Positions 34,143-43,281 of a stretch of 64,000 nt of DNA are shown piece by piece (position 1 is the stretch's first letter; every line of letters begins with the position of its first letter). The notes beneath the pieces are model-generated. The model did not search any database. It saw only the letters and a list, made by a program, of their open reading frames with translations, and was not told the DNA's origin. A program made the position numbers and the translations under genes. Source of the DNA: SYFY01 sp041752315 (GTDB lineage Bacteria > Pseudomonadota > Gammaproteobacteria > Pseudomonadales > Azotimanducaceae); the NCBI GenBank assembly GCA_041752315.1, contig JBGSHJ010000067.1, forward strand, positions 62,001-126,000. Direction: 5' to 3'.

Positions 34143-34865
34143 GTGGGTCGTATCTTCGAAGTTCGAAAGGCAACGATGTTTGCGCGCTGGAACCGGATGG
34201 CCAAGGCGTTCACCAAGATCGGCAAGGACATCACCATTGCTGTCCGGGCCGGTGGGCCTGATCCACACAGCAATCCGGCCTTGCGTCGGGTTATCCAGAA
34301 CGCGCGGTCCGTCAACATGCCCAAGGACAAGGTGGAGGCGGCAATCCGGCGAGCGTCCGGGGCAGATGCAAAGTCCTATGAGATTGTCACCTACGAGGGC
34401 TACGCGCCGCACGGAGCGGCGGTGCTGGTGGAGGCTGCCACGGATAACACCAATCGAACGGTAGCCAATGTTCGAAACATCTTCACCAAACTCGGAGGCA
34501 ACCTGGGCACAACAGGCTGCGTCGAGTTCATGTTCAGGCGCATGGGGGTGTTCAGGCTCAAACCGGACGGTATCGATCAGGAGGAGCTGGAGCTTGACCT
34601 GATTGACCACGGCCTCGACGAGATGGGCGAGGGGACAGGCGAAAATGGCGAGATTCAGATAGTGGTTCGCTGTGCCTTCGAAGAGTTTGGCAATCTGCAG
34701 AAGGCACTGGAAGAGCGAGGTATCGAGCCGATCTCTGCGGAACAGGAATACGTCTGCGTCAGCCCTGCGGTTCTGCCGGAGGATCAGGCCACCCAGGCAT
34801 TGGAGCTGATCGACCGGCTGGAACAGGACGAAGACGTGCAGCGCGTGTTTCACAACATAGCCTGA
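34143..34865 (+). CDS. YebC/PmpR-family protein
   Basis: 240 residues from GTG 34143 (AGAGGGG upstream). The start MGRIFEVRKATMFARWNRMA differs from the usual GHSKW of E. coli YebC and matches the 'MGRAFEFRK' branch. The rest is standard: AKAFTKIGKDITIAVRAGGP, NMPKDKVEAAIRRASG, YEGYAPHGAAVLVEA, TDNTNRTVANVRNIFTK and GCVEFMF. YebC proteins act as transcription regulators and, in recent work, as ribosome-associated factors helping translation of proline stretches. The upstream frame to 33798 is not used because it runs through the operator region. Confidence 0.9.
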   Translation: MGRIFEVRKATMFARWNRMAKAFTKIGKDITIAVRAGGPDPHSNPALRRVIQNARSVNMPKDKVEAAIRRASGADAKSYEIVTYEGYAPHGAAVLVEAATDNTNRTVANVRNIFTKLGGNLGTTGCVEFMFRRMGVFRLKPDGIDQEELELDLIDHGLDEMGEGTGENGEIQIVVRCAFEEFGNLQKALEERGIEPISAEQEYVCVSPAVLPEDQATQALELIDRLEQDEDVQRVFHNIA

Positions 34866-34912
34866 TTGCTGCGTCCCAGTCTGGCCAAAACTTGAACGCC
34901 CGCCCGGCGGCG

Positions 34913-36298
34913 TCACTGCCGGGTTCGTTCGCTGGCGTTTTTCTCTGGCGCGATTTCCTCGAGGCTTCGCCGGGCGGTCTCCGGAAACAGGAAGTAGATC
35001 GCCAGTGGAACCAGCAGACTGAAACCGGCGACGATGAGGATCGCATTCCAGTTGCTGCCGGCGATTCCGAACAACGCAGACACACCGAGCAGACCGGCGA
35101 TTGCACCAAGCACGGATACCAGGTTGGTTGCGCCACTTGCAGACGAGCGCATCGAAGTCGGAAACAGTTCAACGCTGTAGGTCGACAGTGTCACGCTCGA
35201 CCCCATTGCAAGGAACAGGTACACAATCCACAACAAGGGCACAAACAGTCCACCCAGTGAATAGAAAGCGAACATCGCAAGCCCGAAACCGAGAGTGAAC
35301 AGGGTTCCGGTCGGACGCCGCCCGAACCGATCACTGAGCCAACCGGACAAGGGATTGCCAATGATTGCAAACGCACCGCCGATGAAAGTCAGCACGGCGA
35401 CCTGTGCCGGCAGCCAGCCGTGTACGTCCTGGAGATACTTCGGCGCAAAAAATCCGGCCGAGTTGCCCGCGACGCTGAAAAAGAACAGCGTACCGGCGAG
35501 CATCATGAAAGTTCGTGGATGTTCACGTGCGGCTCGCCAGACGTTGGCGAAGACCGGCACGGATGCCAGCGACTGGGCACGTGACAATTCGAACTCCGTG
35601 AACACTTCGGTTTCCGGCAGTGCGCGTCTCCAGTAGGCGATGAAAAAAAGCGGAATTATTCCGATGAGATAGAGTGTCCGCCAACCGTATGGCAGTACAT
35701 CAACGAAGCCGAACATCATTGCAGCGAATCCCGATCCACAAGCCTGGATCGCCGCCGCTGCACCGATTCCCCAACCACGATTCTCCGGCGCAAACTCTTC
35801 GACGATCACCACGGTTGCAAGCACTGCTTCAGCTATGGCAAACATGCGAGCGGTGAACTGCAGGGCAACAAACGATTCCACGTTGGGTGCAAATGCAGTC
35901 AGTGCCGTCGCGATCGTGTAACCAACGATGGTGAACAGCAGCACACGCCTTCGACCGTATCGATCTGCAAAGGGGACTATCAGCAATGCCAACAGTGCAC
36001 CACTGCGAATTACCGAACCCAGCAGACCCAGCGAAGCCTCTTCGATTCCCAGATCTGCCTGGATCTGTTTCAGATTCAGCGTGAGGAGAAAGATATCGTA
36101 GGCTTCGAAAAACGATACCGCTGAAACCAGACCAAGCATGCGCCATTGTCGTTGGGTGAGGGCCGGGGGTCGGCCGAGAAACCAGGTGTATCGATACCAG
36201 CGTGGTGGTCGACCCGGCAAAGAGGATGGCGCTGGACCCGTCGGTTGGCGAAGTTCCGGTGAATTCACGGGAGGGTGACCGACTGCGGGTGATCCCAT
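34913..36298 (-). CDS. MFS transporter, sugar/aromatic-acid type
   Basis: 461 residues with twelve predicted membrane helices. A 48-residue Pro-rich N-terminus precedes TM1 (MLGLVSAVSFFEAYDIFLLT, carrying the D/E typical of the AAHS and sugar-porter groups). The loop 2-3 signature is ADRYGRRRVLL and its repeat is LSDRFGRRPTGTL. PETEVF and FPETARRSLEEIAP are the sugar-porter type PET motifs. Substrate unknown. It follows an LLM flavoenzyme by 91 bases on the same strand and may import that enzyme's substrate. Confidence 0.88.
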   Translation of the reverse strand: MGSPAVGHPPVNSPELRQPTGPAPSSLPGRPPRWYRYTWFLGRPPALTQRQWRMLGLVSAVSFFEAYDIFLLTLNLKQIQADLGIEEASLGLLGSVIRSGALLALLIVPFADRYGRRRVLLFTIVGYTIATALTAFAPNVESFVALQFTARMFAIAEAVLATVVIVEEFAPENRGWGIGAAAAIQACGSGFAAMMFGFVDVLPYGWRTLYLIGIIPLFFIAYWRRALPETEVFTEFELSRAQSLASVPVFANVWRAAREHPRTFMMLAGTLFFFSVAGNSAGFFAPKYLQDVHGWLPAQVAVLTFIGGAFAIIGNPLSGWLSDRFGRRPTGTLFTLGFGLAMFAFYSLGGLFVPLLWIVYLFLAMGSSVTLSTYSVELFPTSMRSSASGATNLVSVLGAIAGLLGVSALFGIAGSNWNAILIVAGFSLLVPLAIYFLFPETARRSLEEIAPEKNASERTRQ

Positions 36299-36389
36299 CG
36301 CTTGAAGACGATACCTGCACCCGCACAGAGGAGTGCGGTGGTGCCTTTGCGCACCGCCGAACCCTGCCCATCATCTGCCACGCAGATTC

Positions 36390-37673
36390 CTAACCTGGCG
36401 CACCGCTCCGTTCATAGATGGATGTCTTCGCGTTTCGACTCTCCTCCGAGATCTTGCGGCCAAGCGCCGGGAAGACCGGAATATCCGCGTCGACGGGTGG
36501 TGTCATGAATTGTTTGCGTGCGAGCGCGGCGGCAATGAAAGGCGCCAGTTCTTCTGCCTTGCGTCGTTCCCGCTCGGCTTCGTGCACCTTGAATTCCGGC
36601 ATCACTTCCCTGGCAAACAGTTCAAGGGAGTGACAGATGTCAGCATGCTTGTTGTTGCCGGCCTGTTGAATGAAGGTCACCTGGTCGACACCGACCTCGG
36701 CAAACTTGCGCAAGTGCTGTCGCAGGTCGTCTGGTGTACCGATGCCACCGGCACTGCCGGACAACGCCTGTCGGTAGTCCGTTTCGCTGTCGCCAAGACG
36801 TGCGCTGCGCATCTTCTGGAAGTTATCCCACAGATTGGTACGGCCAGGCTTGTGTTCCCCGAAGCCATACAGACTGCCGAGGGCAAATCCGAAAAACTCG
36901 AAACCTTCCAGACCGTTGTTGATGGCGATCTCACGATCTTCATGGCACGAAAAACTCGACACCATGCAGATATTGGCATTCACCGCATGGCCTATGGGTA
37001 CACACTGTTCGCTCTTGATGATCGAATAGTATTCATCCACCCATTCCCGTGCCTCCAACGGATCGACGAAGGCGAACGTGAGTGCGCCGATCCCGAGGCG
37101 TGCAGCCATGCGGATCGTGTCGCGTTGCGAACAGGCGACCCACATCGGCGGATGTGGCTTCTGCACCGATTTTGGCACCAGATTTCGGCACGGCATGGAG
37201 AAGTACTTTCCCTGATAGCCGGGGTACGGGTCCATGGCGAGGAGGTTGGCGATCTGCTCCGTCGCTTCCAGATAGATGGCCCGCTTTTCAGCAACCGGAA
37301 TTCCGAATCCGCCAAGTTCGAGTTCCGCTGATGATTCTCCCGTACCAAATTCAACGCGTCCGTTTGATACCAGATCCAGCGTCGCAATCACTTCTGCGGT
37401 TCGTGCGGGGTGGTTGTACTGCGGTATGACCTGACGAATACCCTGGCCCAGACAGATGTTCTTCGTTCGCTGTGAACAGGCGGCGAGAAAAACTTCCGGT
37501 GCGGAGGAGTGGGAATATTCTTCCAGGAAGTGATGCTCGACCTCCCAGGCAAAATCGATACCCAGCCGATCGGCCAGTTCAACCTGGTCGAGTGCCTCGT
37601 TGAACAGGCGTTGTTCATCACCCTGGTTCCATGGGCGTGGCAGCTGGTGCTCGTAGAAGATGCCGAATTTCAT
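36390..37673 (-). CDS. LLM-class flavin-dependent oxidoreductase (second)
   Basis: 427 residues. MKFGIFYEHQLPRPW starts the luciferase-like barrel; GIDFAWEVEHHFLEEYSHSS carries the EHH motif; SNGRVEFGTGESS and KPHPPMWVACSQRDT are family blocks. It uses FMNH2 supplied by a reductase not in this window. It is between the acyl-ACP desaturase and the MFS gene, all leftward with gaps near 100 bases, so one transcription unit is likely. The substrate is unknown. Confidence 0.9.
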   Translation of the reverse strand: MKFGIFYEHQLPRPWNQGDEQRLFNEALDQVELADRLGIDFAWEVEHHFLEEYSHSSAPEVFLAACSQRTKNICLGQGIRQVIPQYNHPARTAEVIATLDLVSNGRVEFGTGESSAELELGGFGIPVAEKRAIYLEATEQIANLLAMDPYPGYQGKYFSMPCRNLVPKSVQKPHPPMWVACSQRDTIRMAARLGIGALTFAFVDPLEAREWVDEYYSIIKSEQCVPIGHAVNANICMVSSFSCHEDREIAINNGLEGFEFFGFALGSLYGFGEHKPGRTNLWDNFQKMRSARLGDSETDYRQALSGSAGGIGTPDDLRQHLRKFAEVGVDQVTFIQQAGNNKHADICHSLELFAREVMPEFKVHEAERERRKAEELAPFIAAALARKQFMTPPVDADIPVFPALGRKISEESRNAKTSIYERSGAPG

Positions 37674-37802
37674 GTCCCACCCGGTTTGGTTGTTTATTTG
37701 CCGCTGATTCTACGCCGGGCAGGCCGGGCTTGTGCGCACTGATCGGTAAGGGAGATTGCGTAGAAACCTGCTGTCGGTCCCAAGGGGACAGCGCGCAGAC
37801 TC

Positions 37803-38771
37803 CTAGTCCATTGCAAATTCGCGACCGTGTGCGACCACAAACGAGAAGGTTTTGGCGCGACTGCGGGTTTCCATCACTTCGGCTACACGCACGAGCCGCG
37901 CTGGCACGGCGAGAATCTTCTCCTGCGCCTTGCGACCCAGTTCGGTGAGCCCATCGATCTTGTCGATTGCCCAGAATTTGATGAGGTCTTCAACGATCCG
38001 CAGGTAGTCCCGTGGTCCGTAGATGCCGGCCCGACGTATGACATCCGCAATCTCACGGAAGTGCGGCATGTTGAGACCGGGCATGTCGATGGAAGGCATG
38101 ATCGCGGCCGCCGCCAGCATTGCGCGATCCGGATCGCGTTTGAGGATGCCGGCAAAGGCCGTGCGATAGAAGATGTAGTGCCGCGCTTCTTCCTTGGCGA
38201 CATGAGACAGGACGGTACCGATGAGTGGTTCATGCTGGCCCGCCAGTCTCCCGGTATTGGCATGGCTGATCTGCGTGGCGCGTTCCTGCAGCGAGGTATA
38301 GACAAAAATGCGATAGGGATCATTTTCGAAGTCTGGTTCGAAGCCGGCTTTCAGGTATTCGAACTGCATGCGTTCAAGTTCGGATCCATTCAGAACGCAA
38401 GCGTCACGAAGGTAATCGTGCATGATCGCGCCGTGCCGGTCTTCTTCCGCAGTCCACAAGTTGATCCATCGTGACCAGAATGTGTTGCTGCCAAGATATA
38501 CCGCCAGCAACCGATGGAAGTGTGGCAATCCTTCTTCGGTCAACGTATTCAGTGCAAGGGCCACCCTGCTGGGAACACTGATTCCACGCGCCCGGTCGCG
38601 AAGCTCCTTCAAGTGGGCTTCGGGGTCGGTGCCAGGTGGAGCGGACAACACCTCGCTTGGAAACCACAGTGTCCGCTTGGCCTCGTGTTCGGCCATGAGT
38701 TCGTCCACTTCCGGCTCGAGATCGGCGAGTACTTCAATCCGGGCCAGGGTTTCTGCGTTGGGTATCTGCAT
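37803..38771 (-). CDS. Acyl-ACP desaturase-like diiron protein
   Basis: 322 residues, ferritin-like. The two carboxylate-bridged diiron motifs are WTAEEDRHGAIM (EExxH) and VAKEEARHYIFY (EExxH), about 90 residues apart as in plant stearoyl-ACP desaturase and its actinobacterial DesA relatives. VYTSLQERATQISHANTGRL lies between them. It probably inserts a double bond into, or otherwise oxidises, an acyl chain on a carrier. It is the first gene of the leftward desaturase-LLM-MFS group. It lacks a plastid-type extension, as expected. Confidence 0.85.
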   Translation of the reverse strand: MQIPNAETLARIEVLADLEPEVDELMAEHEAKRTLWFPSEVLSAPPGTDPEAHLKELRDRARGISVPSRVALALNTLTEEGLPHFHRLLAVYLGSNTFWSRWINLWTAEEDRHGAIMHDYLRDACVLNGSELERMQFEYLKAGFEPDFENDPYRIFVYTSLQERATQISHANTGRLAGQHEPLIGTVLSHVAKEEARHYIFYRTAFAGILKRDPDRAMLAAAAIMPSIDMPGLNMPHFREIADVIRRAGIYGPRDYLRIVEDLIKFWAIDKIDGLTELGRKAQEKILAVPARLVRVAEVMETRSRAKTFSFVVAHGREFAMD

Positions 38772-39010
38772 GGTGACGCCTTGTGAAGAGGATCATCGTC
38801 CGTTGCGGATACGGTTCGACGCGCAACGTCCGAAAGGTGCACGCTAGCACGGGTGGCGTGTTGAGTCAGCTTCAACAGATACCCTGTGCTACCCCACCGG
38901 CAGCCCGGTCTGGGCAGTGGAGGGGGTGGTCGTGGAGGCTGGGAGTCTGCGCGCCACCCGTCGATGTTCTGCCGCACAGACTTCCGGGCCAGTTCAACTG
39001 CCCAGTGGTC
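38772..39010. other. Intergenic spacer
   Basis: About 240 bases between two leftward genes. It contains a C-rich/G-rich segment near 38890-38940 but no recognisable gene or terminator. Confidence 0.45.
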
Positions 39011-41230
39011 TCAGCTGCGAACCGGCAGAATGCTGCGATGGTAGGCCGAGACGTCCGTAACGGGATCCGTGATCAGCTTGATGAACCAGACCATGGCGTT
39101 GCGAAAGCCGTGTCGCCGCGCCAGCACTCCGACCCGACCGAGGACAACCAGCAGCGTGAACGCAAACCAGTGCATGGCCACCTGGTCGGCGACCACGCCC
39201 AGCCAGCCAGCCTCATGATTTGGTGCCAGCAGGAGATCAATGACCGGCATCAGCAGGTAACACGCGACGATCACGGTCTTGCTGCGTGTATCGAAGCCCA
39301 GCAGCAGCTGTTCCTTGTCGTGGCAGGGCGGTTCGATGATGGCGTGACCAGACTGGCGGAGAAAGAGGGATCCGAGCCCAAGCCACATGGCCAGGGGAAG
39401 ATCGATGAAGATCAGCACGTAGCAGATCAGGAACACGCTCGAGCTGACAAGGTGCAAACACTGATTGATGCGGTTGCTGTGCGATGCGACGTGGTCATCG
39501 TGTTTGCGCCCCATCACGTCGTGATAGAAGGACTTCAGTGTGCTGGCAAGGGGAAAGGCGGATTGAATCATGTCCTGGCGTACTCGTCTGGCGATCATCT
39601 GATCGCGGTGTGGGTGTTCTGCTTCGGTCAGCCACCACTGACCAGCTTTCATCTGCGTCGTGGCGGTGATGACGCGGGTTTTCAGCTCGTGGTAGTCCGC
39701 GGGCGTGAAATCGAGGCTCGTCATGCATCTCCCGGTACCCACCCAGCTGAGGTTGACGCCCTCTGCGCGCAGGTAGTACTGCAGCAACCAGTTGTATCGT
39801 GACGGCTGCGTGAAGAGGATCGTGAAGATGCTGGAGAAACGGGCAATTCGCACGGGCAGACTGGCGTCGGCCAGAGCGGTGTTGGTATCGGTCACCCATT
39901 GACCAAAAAGCCTATCCGCTTCTGCATACTGGTCTGCGGCTGTGTCCGAAGTGACCCACTCCAGGAAGGAGTGCATGGCACCCATCGTCAGTGGATGAGC
40001 GGAAAAGGTGCCAACAACGTAGGCCAGTCGCATGGGATGTTCCGGATCGAATCGCTGCATGAGACCCCTTCTGCCGCACACCACGCCGATCGGCAAACCA
40101 CCCGCGACGGTTTTTCCGTACACGACCATGTCAGCACGAATGTTGAACCAGGCCTGTGCACCGCCCGGTGCGAGACGGAATCCACTGAACACTTCATCGA
40201 ATATCAGCGGCACATTCGATTCCCGGCATGTTGTCGCCAGGCTGACAAGCCACTGCGAATAGGCGTCCCCGCTCCGGGCTCTCCTCACGTCGGAAGAGAG
40301 CAGCACCGCATCGCTGGGCGGCGGAGAGTTCGGATGGAACGACTGGATCGGATTGACCAGCACTCCCGCTATCTCATGTGCGCGTGCACGAATGACGGAC
40401 AGCGAATGCTCTGACAATTCGTTCAAGGGTATACAGTCGTCGATGGAACGTTCGCTGCCGACCCCGGGTTGCACCCCATCCCACCAGCCATGGTAGGCAC
40501 CGGAGAAGCAGACGATGTACCGTCGACGCGTGTTGAATCGAGCCATGCGAATGGCGGCCATCACGGCTTCCGTACCACTCATGTGGAAGGAGACCTCATC
40601 GAGACCGGAGATCTTTTTCAGGCACTCGACGTTGCTTGCCACCACTGGATGCAGGGGGCCCAGAACCACCCCGGAGTCGCGGCACAGTTGCCAGCCACGG
40701 TCGATGAAATCCTTGTAGGCGTCATAACCTGCCACGTTGACGCCATAGGAACCGCTGACATCGAGGCTGCGCTGGCCGTCGGCATCAACCAGCCAGGGGC
40801 CCTCGCTGCGCTCGGCGATCACACTGACGTCAAAGTGTTTGCGCATGTAGCTCGCAAACGGAAATGGCACACGGTTGGCGTCGGCAAACCGCAGATCGGA
40901 CAGCCCGGCTCGAATGCGGTCTGCCAGTTGCACCGAGCGCCCGCCTGTTTGTGCGAAACGCAGGGACAGGCTGGCCAGCGCCTCCCGTCGATGTTGTGCA
41001 ATGGCTTCAGGCACACTGTCTGCACTGAAGAACGACCGCTCGTCATGATCTCGTCTGTGCAGGACCTGTGCAAGAATTCGCGAGGCTGGTGCCAGCAAAC
41101 CGATGGCAGGCCAGTGCCTGATCATGGTCGCTGTGCGCCTGCCGTAGATGAAAAGAAGGATGATCGCGGCAAGAAACAACCAGCCGCTGCCAACCTGCAG
41201 TGCAAAGTCGAAGCCTGTGGGAAAATTCAT
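39011..41230 (-). CDS. Membrane-anchored class III aminotransferase fused to an Mpo1-like (DUF962) domain
   Basis: 739 residues from ATG 41230 (GGAAAG upstream). One N-terminal membrane helix (LQVGSGWLFLAAIILLFIYG) precedes a linker. A PLP fold type I aminotransferase follows, of the glutamate-semialdehyde kind: FHMSGTEAVMAAIRMAR, IFDEVFSGFRLAPGG (PLP-binding Asp), VVYGKTVAGGLPIG (Schiff-base Lys). The last about 150 residues are hydrophobic and match the Mpo1/DUF962 pattern: FYHDVMGRKHDDHVASHSNR, INQCLHLVSSS, SLFLRQSGHAIIEP. Mpo1 in yeast is an iron dioxygenase of 2-hydroxy fatty acids. The combination suggests lipid amine or sphingoid-type metabolism, an inference supported only by the nearby desaturase. 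Confidence 0.82.
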   Translation of the reverse strand: MNFPTGFDFALQVGSGWLFLAAIILLFIYGRRTATMIRHWPAIGLLAPASRILAQVLHRRDHDERSFFSADSVPEAIAQHRREALASLSLRFAQTGGRSVQLADRIRAGLSDLRFADANRVPFPFASYMRKHFDVSVIAERSEGPWLVDADGQRSLDVSGSYGVNVAGYDAYKDFIDRGWQLCRDSGVVLGPLHPVVASNVECLKKISGLDEVSFHMSGTEAVMAAIRMARFNTRRRYIVCFSGAYHGWWDGVQPGVGSERSIDDCIPLNELSEHSLSVIRARAHEIAGVLVNPIQSFHPNSPPPSDAVLLSSDVRRARSGDAYSQWLVSLATTCRESNVPLIFDEVFSGFRLAPGGAQAWFNIRADMVVYGKTVAGGLPIGVVCGRRGLMQRFDPEHPMRLAYVVGTFSAHPLTMGAMHSFLEWVTSDTAADQYAEADRLFGQWVTDTNTALADASLPVRIARFSSIFTILFTQPSRYNWLLQYYLRAEGVNLSWVGTGRCMTSLDFTPADYHELKTRVITATTQMKAGQWWLTEAEHPHRDQMIARRVRQDMIQSAFPLASTLKSFYHDVMGRKHDDHVASHSNRINQCLHLVSSSVFLICYVLIFIDLPLAMWLGLGSLFLRQSGHAIIEPPCHDKEQLLLGFDTRSKTVIVACYLLMPVIDLLLAPNHEAGWLGVVADQVAMHWFAFTLLVVLGRVGVLARRHGFRNAMVWFIKLITDPVTDVSAYHRSILPVRS

Positions 41231-41668
41231 GTGCTGCTTTCCATCGGGTAAAGATCCTGGTCTGGTCGTGACAAGAGGTAGCGGAACATGGCCCGCCTTG
41301 AACGCTGCGCATCGGTTTGACCAGTCCATGGCGTGGCGGGGTTGATTCGACGGCATACGCGCCCGACATGTAATCCCGGAGAATCAGCCTGGCGTTAGCA
41401 GCCGTGGAACCAGGCCTCCATGGATCGATGAACGAACCCCGCAGCACGGACATCGTTGATGAAGCCCCAGGGATGGCCAATGACGATTGCGCAAGGATGT
41501 GCACTGCAGATGGCGTCTTTGTGACCGTTTGAAGTCGATTTGGTGACAGGGCAGCGGACGTCGCTTCGCCACTTCCCGGTTTCCAGGATGCTTCTCCGGC
41601 AACGGGATAGGCGCTATTCTCCCGCCAGAGACAGAGACTTTTTCCAGATATTCCAGGCGGGGAAGCAG
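41231..41668. other. Divergent intergenic region, no supported gene
   Basis: About 440 bases between the aminotransferase fusion and the CoA-transferase. Overlapping frames on both strands have no motifs. It should contain two divergent promoters. Confidence 0.45.
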
Positions 41669-42853
41669 ATGACGCCAACGGGCCCACTGAGCGGTGTCAG
41701 AATCATCGATCTGACCAGCATCTATTCGGGTCCGATCTGCGTATCGATTCTTGGTGACCAGGGTGCCGACGTGATCAAGGTTGAAGCGCCCGGTGGGGAC
41801 CCGATGCGGCAGGGTTCACCGAGAAGGAATGGCGTCACTGCGAGCTTTGCGATGATGAATCGCAACAAGCGGTCCATTGTCATCGACCTTCAGAAGGCGG
41901 CTGGACGGGCGCTGCTCATTGACCTCGTTCGCACTGCAGACGCCCTGGTCGAAAACTATCGTCCGGGGGTGATGGCCCGTTTGGGTCTTGACTACGACAC
42001 GCTTGCAGCGATCAACCCACGTATCGTGGTGGCGTCGATCAACGGAGTCGGACCGGAGGGTCCGTATGCCAATCGACGCGTGTATGACGCCGTGATTCAG
42101 GCAGTGACCGGTTTGGCCGATCTGCAGGCGGTTGATACCGGATCACCGACGATGATCAACACCCTGATTGCCGACAAGGTGACAGCGATGACCGCTGCAC
42201 AGGCAGTCACCGCAGCCTTGTTTGCCGCGGCTCGAACAGGTGTGGGTCAACAGGTCGCGGTTTCGATGGTCGATGCCAGCCTGTTTTTTCTCTGGCCCGA
42301 CTCCATGAGTCGTCACGGCCTGGTTGGCGAAGGCGTCGACCTCGCCCCTTATGTTTCGCATGCGTCGATGATCAGACGAACGCGGGATGGATACGTTGCG
42401 GTGATGCCAGTCAAGGTCGGTGAATGGGAAGGTGCCTTTCGTGCTCTGGAGCTTCCAGAACTTTTCAAGGACGAGCGCTTTTCTACAGGCGCGGCCCGCC
42501 TGGCTAATGCGGCCCTCTTTCAGAGCCTGTTGAACGAGGCTTATGCAAGCTTCACCACGGATGAGATCTGCCTTCGGCTGGAAGCGCAGGACGTACCGTG
42601 GGCCCGCATCAACACACGCGATCAGGTCATTGAGGATCCACAGATCCAGGCAATGGGTGCGCTGGTCGAGTACGAACATCCGCGAGCCGGGCGGGTCCGT
42701 CAGCCGCGGCCACCGGGACAGTTTCGTCTGACGCCAGCAACCTTGCACCGATCCTCTCCTGACCTTGGTGAGCATACGGATGAGGTGCTCGGGGAACTCG
42801 GTCTCGATGAGAGCCGGGTTATGGCGTTGAGGGAAGCAGGTGTTGTGGGCTGA
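41669..42853 (+). CDS. Family III CoA-transferase (CaiB/BaiF)
   Basis: 394 residues from ATG 41669 (GGGGAAG upstream). N-terminal LSGVRIIDLTSIYSGPICVS and LGDQGADVIKVEAPGGDPMR, then FAMMNRNKRSIVIDLQ, VENYRPGVMARLGLDYDTL and YDAVIQAVTGLADLQ. The Asp in the YDAVIQA segment corresponds to the catalytic Asp of formyl-CoA transferase. It moves CoA between carboxylic acids, here likely for degradation of an unusual acid. It is convergent with the following leftward genes. Confidence 0.92.
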   Translation: MTPTGPLSGVRIIDLTSIYSGPICVSILGDQGADVIKVEAPGGDPMRQGSPRRNGVTASFAMMNRNKRSIVIDLQKAAGRALLIDLVRTADALVENYRPGVMARLGLDYDTLAAINPRIVVASINGVGPEGPYANRRVYDAVIQAVTGLADLQAVDTGSPTMINTLIADKVTAMTAAQAVTAALFAAARTGVGQQVAVSMVDASLFFLWPDSMSRHGLVGEGVDLAPYVSHASMIRRTRDGYVAVMPVKVGEWEGAFRALELPELFKDERFSTGAARLANAALFQSLLNEAYASFTTDEICLRLEAQDVPWARINTRDQVIEDPQIQAMGALVEYEHPRAGRVRQPRPPGQFRLTPATLHRSSPDLGEHTDEVLGELGLDESRVMALREAGVVG

Positions 42854-42858
42854 CTGTC

Positions 42859-42894
42859 CAGACAACCGTTGGCGTGCTGGCTGTCTGCATTTTT
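42859..42894 (+). terminator. Probable terminator after the CoA-transferase
   Basis: CAGACA (42859-42864) pairs with TGTCTG (42882-42887), with an additional CC/GG pair inside, and is followed by CATTTTT. It lies immediately after the stop at 42853. The loop is large, so strength is uncertain. Confidence 0.5.
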
Positions 42895-42925
42895 CCAACC
42901 TCGCGGCATCTTCCGGAACAGCGGG

Positions 42926-43228
42926 CTACCGCCGCCTCACGCACACACCGGCAACGTTGCCGGCTTCCTGATAGCACACGCCACTGACACCACAATCCTG
43001 GTTGGAAGTGCAGGATCTGGCTTCGAAGCCATCGACGTCGAGCCGGGGTTTGCCCGGCCCGCGATTCCGGTCGTTACCCAAATCCAGTCCGCCGGCGCAC
43101 ACACCATACTGCTCGGCAGGCTGGCGGATGCACCGGTTGCCTAGGTCGCAGTCACTATCGAGGGTGCAAGCCTGGGCGGGAGCGCAGAACCAGCCTGACA
43201 ACAAGGCTACGAACACCATTCTGCGCAC
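42926..43228 (-). CDS. Small secreted Cys-rich protein with a duplicated module
   Basis: 100 residues. A signal peptide (MVFVALLSGWFCAPAQA) starts at GTG 43228, preceded by AGGAGG at 8 bases. The mature part has two copies of a similar Cys pattern: CTLDSDCDLGNRC...GVC and SCTSNQDCGVSGVC...GVC. The spacing suggests two small disulfide-bonded modules in the periplasm or outside. No family name is known to me beyond 'Dickkopf-like Cys-rich repeats' seen in some proteobacterial lipoproteins. It lies downstream of the Rieske gene with a 53-base gap, possibly the same transcript. Confidence 0.7.
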   Translation of the reverse strand: MRRMVFVALLSGWFCAPAQACTLDSDCDLGNRCIRQPAEQYGVCAGGLDLGNDRNRGPGKPRLDVDGFEARSCTSNQDCGVSGVCYQEAGNVAGVCVRRR

Positions 43229-43281
43229 CCTGGTTGCCTCCTGCCTCGCCTCGATACGCCGTCCGGTACCGGGGCTGGCGG

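Noticed and set aside
36333..37331. A 332-residue plus-strand frame
   Set aside because: Antisense of the second LLM flavoenzyme, no family motifs.
38783..39802. A 339-residue plus-strand frame
   Set aside because: Mostly antisense of the aminotransferase-Mpo1 fusion.
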